Both the position numbers and the translations under genes were made by a program. Of a stretch of 64,000 nucleotides of DNA, positions 35,775-45,565 are shown piece after piece. The first letter of the stretch is position 1, and every line of letters starts with the position of its first letter. The stretch lies in assembly GCA_029204225.1 (NCBI GenBank), contig MU832198.1, positions 18,511 through 82,510 of the forward strand. Direction: 5' to 3'. A model generated the notes under the pieces. That model was not told the origin of the DNA. It was given only the letters and a program-made list of their open reading frames with translations, and ran no database searches. The DNA comes from Diphasiastrum complanatum (Eukaryota > Streptophyta > Lycopodiopsida > Lycopodiales > Lycopodiaceae).

Positions 35775-36788
35775 GGCAGCCCAACTTCAATTTCGGGCAG
35801 CCACTTCTGAGATAAACCAATTACACAAAAATTCAAATTGAAGTGGGTGGGAAACCCGAGGCCGCGTCCTCGCGCATCTGTCGTCATGTCGCGTCATGCC
35901 TCACCATGCGGAAGGCAGGTGGAGTGAGCACATGTGGAGGAGGAAAATAGCTTGCTTCTAGTAAACGATTTGTAGCATCTCTTTACACCATTACATAGAT
36001 GATGAAAAACCGCACACTTTTTTTTTTTGGATCACTTCCGACACGTGGTTAAAAAGTTATGGCCATATGAAGATTCATACCCTACTTGATATCAGAGTTG
36101 AGCGACCCAGGCTTCTTCTCACCGAACACAATGCTCTGGTTGCGTAGCTCCAATATCTCAGCCACGCGACCAGAGCATTATGTTCAGTGAGAAAAGTCCA
36201 TGGGTCGCCTAGCTCCGATATCTCAGTCGCGTGGCCAAAGTATTATGTTCAATGAGAACAGGTCATGGTCGCTTGGCTCCGATATTAGGTAGGGTATGAA
36301 TCTTCAGGCTGCCATAACTTTTAAACCGTCTGTTGGATTGAAGTGATTTAAAAGACAAAAGTGTGTGGTTTTTCATTATCTATGCAATGGTGTAAACAAA
36401 TGCTACAATATCTCAGCCACACAACCAGAGCATTATATTTAGTGAGAATAGGTAATGGGTCGCTCAGCTCCGATATCAGGTCAGGTATGAATCTTCAGAG
36501 TGCCATAACTTTTTAACCGTGTGTCGGATTGAAGTGATTTATAAAGTGTGCAATTTTTCATGATCTACGCAATGGTGTCAAGAGATGCTACACTTCTTTT
36601 ACTGGAAGTAAGGTATTTTCCTCCTCCACATATATTCACTCCACCTGCCTTCTACATGGCGAGGCACGACGCAACGCGATGACATATGCGGGAGGACACG
36701 GCCTCATGTTTTCCACCCCCTTCATTTTGAATTTTAGTGTAATTGGTTTATCTCAGAAATGGCTGTCCGAATTTAAAGTTGGGCAGTC
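35775..36788. repeat. 1-kb palindromic (foldback) element
   Basis: The outer arms 35775-36108 and 36457-36788 are inverted copies, about 330 bp each. They run from 'ggcagcccaactt' inward through 'gagataaaccaattacac' and 'ggcaggtggagtg' to 'gcgaccc', mirrored on the right. The 350-bp centre holds a second, smaller inverted repeat (36102-36145 with 36168-36212) and an extra copy of the arm's inner part at 36262-36410. No coding frame. Likely a foldback/MITE-type transposon. Confidence 0.85.
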
Positions 36789-36849
36789 TAATGATGTTCT
36801 CTCTCTACATTCTTAAAGGGCCCATATTGAGTCTGAAGTTGTCCTAATT

Positions 36850-38160
36850 GCAACTGGATATTACAGAGATGACAATCTAGTACCAACAGGCAAACCCGTT
36901 CTTGACTCAGGTTGAATTTCAGGTACTTGTTCTGACTGGCTACCAGAGTCCTTACCTCTTGCACATGGCCTATGCATCATATAACACCACTACAAGGTCA
37001 TGCCAATTTATAATACCTCCTGACAAAAATTATGTCTATAACATATATCTTTTTGGAGCTAATTTCAATACCTTCGGATTTCCTCGGGGATTGAATGCAG
37101 TTACAAGAACTTTGTAGAAGATCGAGACGACAACCTATTTCAAATTTATCGATCCATCTGTGGCAAAGTGGAAGATAAAGGATGGGTATCAGTTTGATGC
37201 CATCAATGATTAGCCTCTAGTTGTTGCTTGTGCTTACTTAACCAAGTACACCCAGCGTTACAAAACCAAGATCCTTTGGATACCAATGTTCTTGTTCCAC
37301 ATGATGGCACATTCACGACTGCACGGCCAGAATCTCTATGATTGGGCCCACTTTGCTTCGAATTGCCTTCATGAGTGTATTAAAAGCAAGAAACCTCCAC
37401 CATGCTCGGTTATATGATGATAGATCTCACTCTCCAGTAGGTGACAAATGGAACGAGACTTCGAGAGATGTTGCAAGTGGTGGACAAGGCTTGGAGGATA
37501 CCAATTCAGTCCAAGAAGTCCAAGCGGTCCTGAACACAGACATCGTCGCCACAGGGGCCAACCTCTAAAAGACCAAACACCAGCATCATGAAGTTGACAA
37601 TGAAGAAGCAGCCAACACCACCGGCCTCACAACAAGATCCAGCAGCTGAAGGATCTTCGACAGCACAAGAAACAGATACCTCCAAGGCCCAGCTCCCTGA
37701 CACACGACAACAGAGGACCCAAAAGAAGCTCATGGCCAAGAGGTATTCTCCAGATGCAACGGAGTTCAACGAGTCAAAATTTGAAGGTGAGCCACTCAAG
37801 AGGAAACCACAAGCCATGTGCCAAGCCACACAGTCTCATTCGGCATCCTCGAACTCAACAAAATCTCAAGATGGCAGCTCCACCTCCAATACAACATCCT
37901 AGCAGCACTCCTCACCCACACACATCATCGACGGGGAAATGGAGCAGCCATATACGGAGTAGTAGACACCGACAAGGACTCACAAGCTGCCCAACAAGTA
38001 GCAGTCACAGCTCCCACCATACTACTGACAACAGCAACACAGCCAAATTCACCAAAGACACAAGATTTGGGAGGGGGGGAGATGGAAATGTCATTGCCTA
38101 AGATATGACAGTAGCCCAGCATGAACAGGCCCAACAAGTCCACATTCTCATGGACACATC
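36850..38160 (+). pseudogene. Degenerate coding-like region, unidentified
   Basis: Successive plus frames look like decayed protein: LHMAYASYN..., LFGANFNTFGFPRGLNAVTR, YFKFIDPSVAKWKIKDGYQF, VVACAYLTKYTQRYKTKILW, FHMMAHSRLHGQNLYDWAHF. A hydrophilic Ser/Thr/Gln/Pro tail (ORF 37588-37902, QPTPPASQQDPAAEGSST) follows. Several stops and shifts. The layout (globular part, then disordered charged tail) resembles plant transposon-associated proteins, but I cannot name the family. Confidence 0.35.
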
Positions 38161-38564
38161 AACATATTTTGATGCTCCGAACCTGATGAGATAAGTGACG
38201 ACAAAGATGGCAAGGCAAATCAGTCTAGAAAAATTCAGATCCCACCAGTTAGCATCATGACCACCACCTAACCACTCCGCCCATCATTCCCACATCCACC
38301 ATTTTGACCACCACCATCTCTACTAATGACATTCCTCTACTTTTGCCATTGCCACCTCCACTTCCTCATCAGTCTATACTTTTTGGACTAACAGCACCCC
38401 TCCTGATCAATGTCCGAAAATTTCTAACCTTGAAGAGCTATCAAAAGCAACAAAACATTCCATGATCAACCTGTCTGAGACTAGCTACTACATGCATTGG
38501 TTGGTAAGCCAACAATGAAGAAACAAAACATTTCTATCTACAAAGCTTTGCTAGCTTTCATTCC

Positions 38565-38784
38565 TCTACCTGACGAAGATATTCGTGAACACGAAAGTCA
38601 AGTGACACGAAGCACGAAAGTTTCATGAACACCTGACGAGAAGACATGAACACGAAAGATTCGCGAATGAGAATCTTTTGCGGTCCAGCACGAGAAAGTC
38701 AGACAATGGAGACGAAACCAATGACGCGACACGAAAAATGTCGCAAATTTTTTTTTGCCCTCACGCTCCATGAAGGACCAGCAA
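38565..38784 (+). repeat. CACGAAA-rich patch and 3' internal end of a copia
   Basis: Multiple 'acacgaaag/attcgtgaac' words between 38570 and 38720. From about 38705 to 38784 the sequence matches 63818-63887 (…tccatgaaggaccagcaa), which is the 3' internal end of the copia at the right window edge. Confidence 0.55.
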
Positions 38785-39044
38785 GGTCATACAAGTACCC
38801 AGAAGTACAGATGTCTGATCTAATGGCATGATGTCAGCAGATACACTCTAGGTCGTGGCTAATCCGCCACCCTTGTAATTCTCTGATTAGTTGTAGATCT
38901 AGTCACTCTAATCTAAAAGGTTACACAGAGCGACTATATACTTACTGGATGATACTTGATAAAAAAGGCATATAAAGAGATGTATGAAACAGTCTGATTT
39001 GGTTCACTGTGGCTCAACACCAATGGCAGAGACAAATGGCTCAA

Positions 39045-39137
39045 AGACGTTCTATTTGTGCCTACACTTCAGCAAGACTTGCTTTCTGTAGCAAGAATAG
39101 CAGATGTAGCAATGCGTGTGACGTTTTCTGACGAAGC
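39045..39137 (+). pseudogene. Copia protease/pre-integrase frame, left part
   Basis: Reads LFVPTLQQDLLSVARIADV..VTFSDEA. The reading frame continues on the other side of the inserted element (VVDASTSTLIAQDRRKNNLY at 43892+), which proves the insertion split one frame. Confidence 0.8.
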
Positions 39138-39142
39138 ATGCA
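39138..39142. other. Target-site duplication (left), ATGCA
   Basis: Direct repeat with 43892-43896, flanking the 39143-43891 copia. Confidence 0.85.
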
Positions 39143-39393
39143 GTTAAGAAAATAGCTTAAAAACCCGACTGGATCAATCACCATAGCACAACGTCAAGTG
39201 CAACAAGACAAGACAACAGAATTGCTCTCCACAAACTGTATATTCAACTAATAAGTAAGTACAAAGATAAAGTTGCTTAAAAGCACTCAAAGGGCTCGTA
39301 AAAGAAAGATGGCCCAATAATTCTAGAACTGAGCACATGTGGTGCCGTCGAAATAAGAAACACTGTATAAGTCGATCATTGCTATTTTAACTC
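39143..39393 (-). repeat. 3' LTR, 251 bp
   Basis: Partner of 43641-43891. Adjacent inside is the purine-rich tract (element sense GAAAGAGAG). Confidence 0.9.
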
Positions 39394-39483
39394 TCTCTTT
39401 CAATGATCAACGTCTCTCTTTATTTTAGAGTTTACTCTATTCATAGAACATACCTCCATGATAGTATTACAAGTAAAGGCTTG

Positions 39484-42400
39484 TTACATAAACAGATCTA
39501 AGCCAAGTTTGGCTCTAAAAGTCTCAAACTTTTCTTTACTTAAAGCTTTTGTAAATATATCAGCAGCTTGTAACAAAGTAGAACAGTGTACAATACTTAT
39601 ATCTTCATATTGTAGCTTCTCACGCACAAAGTGATATTTTACCTCAATATGTTTTGTCCTTGCGTGAAAGACAGGATTCTTAGCCAATTGTATTCCACTT
39701 TGACAGTCACAGAAAATAATAGTAGGATTTACCTACTTCATGCCAATCTCACATAACAACTTACGTAGCCAAACAGCTTCCTGGGTAGCAGGACTTAACG
39801 CTTTATATTCGGCTTCTGTAGAAGAAAGAAAAATAGTATCTTGCTTTTTTCTAGACTATGAAAAACAACCGCGACCAAAATTGAAGGCATAACGTGTTGT
39901 TGACTTTCTATCATCTACATTTCCTGCCCAATCAGCATCAACATAACCCTGCAACTTAGGTAAAACACTTTGTCTTTTGTGGATTAGGCCAAGGTTAGGT
40001 GTACCTTTCACATACCTCAAAATCCTTTTTGCAGCTTTCCAATGGTCCATAGTGGGTGATGACATGAATTGGCTAATCAAACTACAGCATAGCAGATATC
40101 AGGACATTTAGTCGTAAGATATATCAAACTCCCAACTAGCTGACGAAATAGAAGAGCATCAACATGTGCACTATCATCAATACAAGATAATTTCTTACCG
40201 ACTTCGCAAGGGGTGCTGGAAGGTTTGCACTCTGTCATGCGAAATCTCTCCAATACCTCGCGCACATACTTGTTTTGACATAACCTGATATCACTGCCAA
40301 TTTGCCATACTTCGACACCCAAGCAGTAGTGCATAAGATCTAAATCTGTCATCTCAAACTGCTTGCATAAGTTGGATTTGATAGAACGAGTGAGGTTCTC
40401 ATCATTTCTCGTGATAATGATATCATCAACATAAAGTACAATCAAGGCAATGTTATCTTCGTTTATAAGAACATAAAGATTTGGATCTGAATTTGTTCTT
40501 ACAAACCCATGAGAAAGAAAGTATTACATGATCAAAACACCTATACGCCTTCGTCCTCTCATCATAACTGACGAAGATACACTTGATTGCTTTTGCATCA
40601 AGTTTCTTTCGCTCTTCCTTTGGCACATGTACATAGGCCCTACATCCAATGACACGAAACTTGTCGACTTTTGGCTTTATTCTTGTAAATGCTTCTTCGA
40701 GAGTCACATTTGGAACTGCAACTGTAGGGCTCCTGTTTTGCAAGAACGTTGTCGCACTGCACGCTCTCGACCAAAGTGAATCGGTCAAGCCCATTTGCTT
40801 CATCATGGAGTGTGCACTCTCCATAATAGTCTTGTTTTTCCTTTCAACTACAACATTACTATGCGGCGTATGTGATTGTGTAAATTGTCTTTTGATGCCG
40901 TGTTCCTTGCAAAAGTCCTCAAAATTATCAGATTTATATTTGCCCCCTCTAATATCAAATCTTAGCACTTTGATGTGTGCATCCAGTTGGTTCTCTACTA
41001 AAGTCTTGAACTCCTTGAAGCGAGCAAAAGCATCAAATTTCTTCTTCAAGAAATAAATCCATGTCCTCCTAGAGTAATCATCTATGAAAGTCATAAAATA
41101 TTATGCTTTCCCCAACGATATGGTCTTCACTGGGCCACATAGGTCGCTGTGAATAAGTTCCAGCGGTTTCTTAGCTCTTGTAGCTCCACCTTTCTTGAAT
41201 GTCTCCCTGTGATGCTTTTCCATGAAACATCCTTCACATATTGCGTGATGATCATCCTGTAATGCTGGTAATCCTATTACCATCTTCAGCTTCGCCATCA
41301 ATCTTAAGATCCCATAGTTCAAGTGACCAGTCTTCTATGCTACAACTTAGATTGAGATGTTGTTGAGATAGCCAAACCATATTCTCCTGGTTTTGCATCA
41401 TCCAATTTATAAAGGCCATAGTTACTATCTCTATAACCTTTCGCCACCACTTTATGGTTGTGGTTCATATCCCTCATAAGGCATGCATCCTTGACAAATT
41501 CATCCTTAAGATATTGATTTGTCATTACTCCAACAAAAAACAAACTCTTTTTGAGTCCAGGAACATAAAACACATTAGGAATATTCTTGATTTTACCATC
41601 AAGAAACTACACAGGTACATTACCAACACCCTATATTTGGCAATGCTCCCCATTGGCTTGAGTGACCTTATTCCCATCATGGATTGGTGAGAATTTCTCA
41701 AACCAATCACGTTTTCCAGTCATATGCCTTGTGGCGCCTGAATCTATGAACCATCTGGCACCATCGTCAACCTGGGATGCCAATGTCGATGAGAAGACAC
41801 TTGTCTCGTCATCTTCTCCATCATCTTCGGCAATGTTGCCTTGTTGTTTCACTTTTCCCGCCTTTATGTCCGCTTTTTTCTTGTAACACTCGCGTGCCCA
41901 ATGACCCGGTTTGTGACAATAGTAACATTTGTCGTTCTTCTTTTTCGCCTTTGATGACGACTCTCCCTCGTCATCATCATCCTTGAATTTCTTGGGAATC
42001 CTTTTCCATCCTTTCTGCTTGCCTTTAGCAAGCAAGGCTTGATCCTCCTATGGGGTTTGCCTTGACTTCACCACTTCGTGACACTGCTCTTCCTGCAACA
42101 TGATTTTGTGGAAGTCTTCAAAAGTAGGCAATCTCTCCCTCAAAGCAATGTCGCCCACAAACATCTGTAGCCCTCCCGAGACACCGCTCATTGTGGTATG
42201 TACCAATTCAATGTCCCTAATTGGTTCTCCAATTGCCACAAGTTGATCTCTCAGGTTCAATCTCAACTTCAAAAACATGGCCCGAGCTGGATTGCAAGTT
42301 TGAAATTGCATTCTAAGAGCTTCCCAAGCTCCCCTAGCCATCGTGGCATCACTTATATGAGTGATCACATGGTCTTTCACTGAAAGATTGATCAAGGACA

Positions 42401-42602
42401 ATGCTCTCTGTGCCTTTTTATCAAAGGCCCTCATGTCACTTGTAGTGGTATTTGGCCGGACTTCAATACCTGCCACAATCTCCCATAACTCTTTCTCCAT
42501 CAAAATGCTCTTCATTTTGAATTTCCAGATGTTGTAGTTAGAAGCCCCATCAAGTTTGCTTACATCGCCCAAAATTGCCTCATTGATGTTTGCCATTTCC
42601 AA
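39484..42602 (-). pseudogene. Copia gag-pol with RT deletion
   Basis: Gag from 42602 (ANINEAILGDVSKLDGASNY, UBN2-type), then zinc knuckle CYYCHKPGHWARECYKK at about 41930, protease WFIDSGATRHMTG at about 41740, and pre-integrase. The integrase has HSDLCGPV, LRFDIRGGKY and VVVERKN, so all three catalytic acids are retained. The integrase C-terminus (YRCFDHV) is then joined at about 40510 to the middle of RT (GFVRTNSDPNLY, LIVLYVDDIIIT), so the fingers and first palm motifs (…YGLKQAPR) are gone. RNase H keeps VDADWAGN, STEAEY and DCQSGIQLAKNPVFHARTKHIE. Additional stops occur at about 42050, 41630, 41335, 41100, 40080 and 39860. The element could not reverse transcribe on its own. Confidence 0.9.
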
Positions 42603-43627
42603 ACTGCTTGAAACTTCACCTGTAGGCTAAAAAGTGTATGCCGAAGCCAACCGTGATAAAAAATAATGACTTGCAATTTTTGGCTTACAAGGCCACCCGC
42701 CGCTCTTTTGCCAAATTAAAAGCCAAACTGGCGTTGCTTTCCGAAATGCTTCTCGTCACCAACTCCCAGCTACGTGCCCAGTGGAATGGTGAAATCACTT
42801 TTGGCGCATTTCGAACACTTTCTCCGCGACAATCACTCAATTTTGGTGTACCGTACTTGCAGGTTTAGTCAGGGTTCCCTTCATTTGGAAGCTATAGCCT
42901 TTCGTTTGGCCAAAATAGGCTAAAGGAGGTGAAAATAAGGGCAATTTGGATTTTTGAACTGTTTCTTCAATGTGAAGACTTCACCTTTCAAAAACTTGGG
43001 ACCCAACAATTTTTTCAGTTTGAAATTTTTTTAATAAAAAGAAGGCCTATTTTGCCTTTCAGTTCTTCAAGGCCCTTTCAAAGCCCATCTCTAACACTAG
43101 TTTCAATCCGACAGTTGGTATAGTCTTTAGAACTTCCAATCATGTCTGTCGATCGCGATGGACCTCCATCCAATGATCATGCACATTTGTGTGCATTGAA
43201 GGTCTATCCTCCAGCCACTATACACTTTCAACCGCTACAGCTTCACCCGGCTGGCTGCGCGCGACGTTTGCGCCTCTCTCCTCCTTCTCTCTTTACCTTC
43301 CTTCTATGCTTTCAAGGGTTTCTGGCATGGTGGCTGCTCTCTTTGATCTGATCCAGCGCTCTTATCTCTCCACGGTCGCCCACGGCCTCTCCATACGTTC
43401 ACAACAGTAGCACGGTGCCCACTTCTAGCTCTTTACAGCTTCAAAAAAGGATTTGTATTGAGAGAAAAATGTGTTTTTCTGACTTAAAATCCTAGTTGTC
43501 AAGGAAGAAGATATTTTGGGCTTTATCTGATCTTCTTGAGAATTTCTTTGAGCAGCTACCTATCCCTCTGAGGTCGCCCTATAGCAAGCAATCTTCTGCT
43601 CCAAACCGCTTTTCAAACGGTGTTCGG
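42603..43627 (-). other. Untranslated leader of the 4.75-kb copia
   Basis: About 1 kb between primer site and gag, with a GC-richer stretch at 43240-43300. The plus-strand frames here are shadows. Confidence 0.6.
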
Positions 43628-43639
43628 GCTCTGATACCA
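43628..43639 (-). other. Primer binding site for initiator Met-tRNA
   Basis: Minus strand TGGTATCAGAGC, one base from the LTR at 43641. Confidence 0.9.
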
Positions 43640-43640
43640 A

Positions 43641-43891
43641 GTTAAGAAAATAGTTTAAAAACCCGACCGGATCAATCACCCAGCACAACGTCAAGTGCAA
43701 CAAGACAAGACAACATAATTGCTCTCTACAAACTGTATATTCAAGTAATAAGTAAGTACCAAGATAAAGTTGTTTAAAAGCACTCAAAGGGCTCGTAAAA
43801 GAAAGACGTCTTGATAATTCTAGAACTGAGCACACATGGTGCCATTGAAATAAGAAAGCATTGTATAAGTCGATCATTGCTATTTTAATTC
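43641..43891 (-). repeat. 5' LTR, 251 bp
   Basis: Same length as the left LTR. Followed by the ATGCA duplication at 43892-43896. Confidence 0.9.
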
Positions 43892-44760
43892 ATGCAACGT
43901 GGTTGATGCCAGTACCAGTACTTTGATCGCTCAAGACAGAAGAAAAAATAATCTATATCATCTGAAGGTACACCTACCTACATATCAAGTGCATCAGACT
44001 CATGATGATTTGCCAGACACTCTGTGGCACAGGAGACTCTACCACATGAACTCAATGGCAATTTACCAAGCAAGCCATCATGGAGCAATAACAGGGGTCA
44101 ACATTTCGAATGAAACCAGTTCGACCACTTGTGATGCATGTTTGAAGGATAAGATGTCATACACTCCATTCATCAAATACTCCTACAGAACGACCAAGAT
44201 TCTGAGCTAGTGCATTCGGACATCTGCGGACCTTTCAATGTGATCTCAGTAGGAGGTTCAAATATAACCTTCATTGATGACTATAGTAAATTCTCCAGAG
44301 TGTATTTTATTCAGAATAAATTTGAAGCACTTGATAAATTCACAGAATACATGAATTGGGCTGAGAGATGTATAGGCTACAAGGTAAAGCAGACCAGAAC
44401 AGATCAAGGTGGCGAATACATCTCGAATCACTTTAGTGACTTCTGCAATGATCGTGACATCATTCACAGAAGGACTGCAGCCTACACACCGCAGCACAAT
44501 GGTGTTGCAGAAAGAAAGAACAGGACCTTGATGGAGCTGCCAGATGCATGATGGCCTACTCAAAAGATCCAAGGTACTATGGGCTGAAGCAGTAGCTACA
44601 GTCGCATACATCCAAAACAGAACAAGCAAGTTTGGTGTTCCTCACACGACACCACATGAGCTATGGTGGGGCAAGTCTGGTGTTCCTCACACGACACCAC
44701 ATGACACCACACGATCAATGGTGGAGCTGCCAGATGCATGATGGAAATATAGGTGGATGA
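43892..44760 (+). pseudogene. Copia pre-integrase and integrase, right part
   Basis: Pre-integrase DTLWHRRLYHMNSMAIYQA with the CDACLKDK zinc residues. Integrase core with HSDICGPF, FIDDYSKFSRVYF, RTDQGGEYISNHF and NGVAERKNRTLME, so the D, D and E residues are present. A shift at about 44205 separates the two. After 44540 a local duplication appears: 'gagctgccagatgcatgatgg' at about 44533 and 44722, and a 46-bp tandem unit at 44628-44700. RT is absent. Confidence 0.85.
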
Positions 44761-45397
44761 GCAATTATGTTAAAATTTAGCAGAATGAAAGCTATGTTAA
44801 GCTACTAAGTCAGAGATAGAAGCTTGATGTGGTAACTCTGTCATAAAATGCTTGTTGGTCTCCTTTCAGACTCGGTTTTGAGGTTTGAAACCCTGAAAGC
44901 TGTTGGAAATCATGAGACAGCTGGTCTCTGCCTGCTCAGAATCGAAAGAGCTGTGGCTGATCTTTGATTTCTGAGAATAGGAAACTGCTACTCGGCCTTC
45001 CCAGTAAGTCAAATCTGCTCCATAATCGTTTGTTGGGTTCTTGAAATGCATCTGGGGGATAATCCTTAATGAATAATCCATGTATCTTTTAGATATATGC
45101 CATAAGAACGTGAGGACATTTCTAATGGAGGGAAAAGCCTGGTGTAAGAGCAGTAAGAGACATTTAAACGACCTTGAGACTGGTTGTAACCTGATTTTTT
45201 GTGAAGTTTGAAAACCACTGGAATGGAAGAAGACTGGAAACCGATAAGGAACAGGGTTTCGGATTCTCTGTGGACAGCAGAAGATGTGAATATTGGCCAT
45301 AAAGCCTAAATATCCTGTTTTGGGGAAGGACGAGACTGATGCTATTTCTTTTTTTTCTCCCTGACGCGATGGTGGAAGCGCAATTCAGCCTCCTATC
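44761..45397. other. Unassigned; weak minus-strand frame
   Basis: A 144-codon minus frame (45300-44866) with ...SYSQKSKISHSSFDSEQAE faintly recalls copia RNase H (SWSSKKQ..ALSSTEAE), but the evidence is too weak to assign. Confidence 0.25.
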
Positions 45398-45565
45398 ATG
45401 CTTCTCTCATCGATGAGGCCTGCGGCTAAGAAGCTCTCTCTTCAGAAAAAGTTGCGGCTGGATGAATCTTTGGTTGAATTTCTCTCTCCCTCTCGGATGT
45501 TGTTGAAGGAGATTCGGCCCTCTGACTTCTTTATCTTGAATAAGATAGGGTTTGTGTTTTTGTGA
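45398..45565 (+). CDS. Small open frame, 55 residues, unidentified
   Basis: ATG 45398 to TGA 45565. The product is basic, Leu/Lys-rich (KKLSLQKKLRLDESLVEFL), followed by SPSRMLLKEIRPSDFF. GC content and codon use stand out from the AT-rich flank. It could be a first exon, a leader peptide of a retroelement or chance. I know no family. Confidence 0.25.
   Translation: MLLSSMRPAAKKLSLQKKLRLDESLVEFLSPSRMLLKEIRPSDFFILNKIGFVFL

Larger units (their letters stand above)
39143..43891 (-). mobile_element. Complete but internally deleted Ty1/copia, 4749 bp
   Basis: The LTRs 39143-39393 and 43641-43891 are both 251 bp and about 92% identical by eye. A perfect iMet primer site lies at 43639-43628, a purine tract (GAAAGA) just inside the left LTR, and 5-bp ATGCA duplications flank the element. 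The LTR termini in element sense are GARTTAAAATAG...TTCTTAAC, not TG...CA. Gag-pol runs 42602 to 39484 on the minus strand, with the N-terminal half of RT deleted. Confidence 0.9.
38785..44760 (+). mobile_element. Plus-strand copia remnant split by another copia
   Basis: LTR sequence from 38785 (same family as 63888-64000), then after a deletion the pol frame KDVLFVPTLQQDLLSVARIA at about 39040-39137. The frame is interrupted at ATGCA by the 4749-bp element 39143-43891 and resumes exactly at 43892. It continues with pre-integrase WHRRLYHMNS and the integrase core to about 44540. Gag, most of protease, RT and RNase H are missing. Confidence 0.85.

Noticed and set aside
44866-45300. 144-codon minus ORF as copia RNase H
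   Set aside because: Similarity to the SWxSKKQ/STEAE block is too faint and the rest does not fit.
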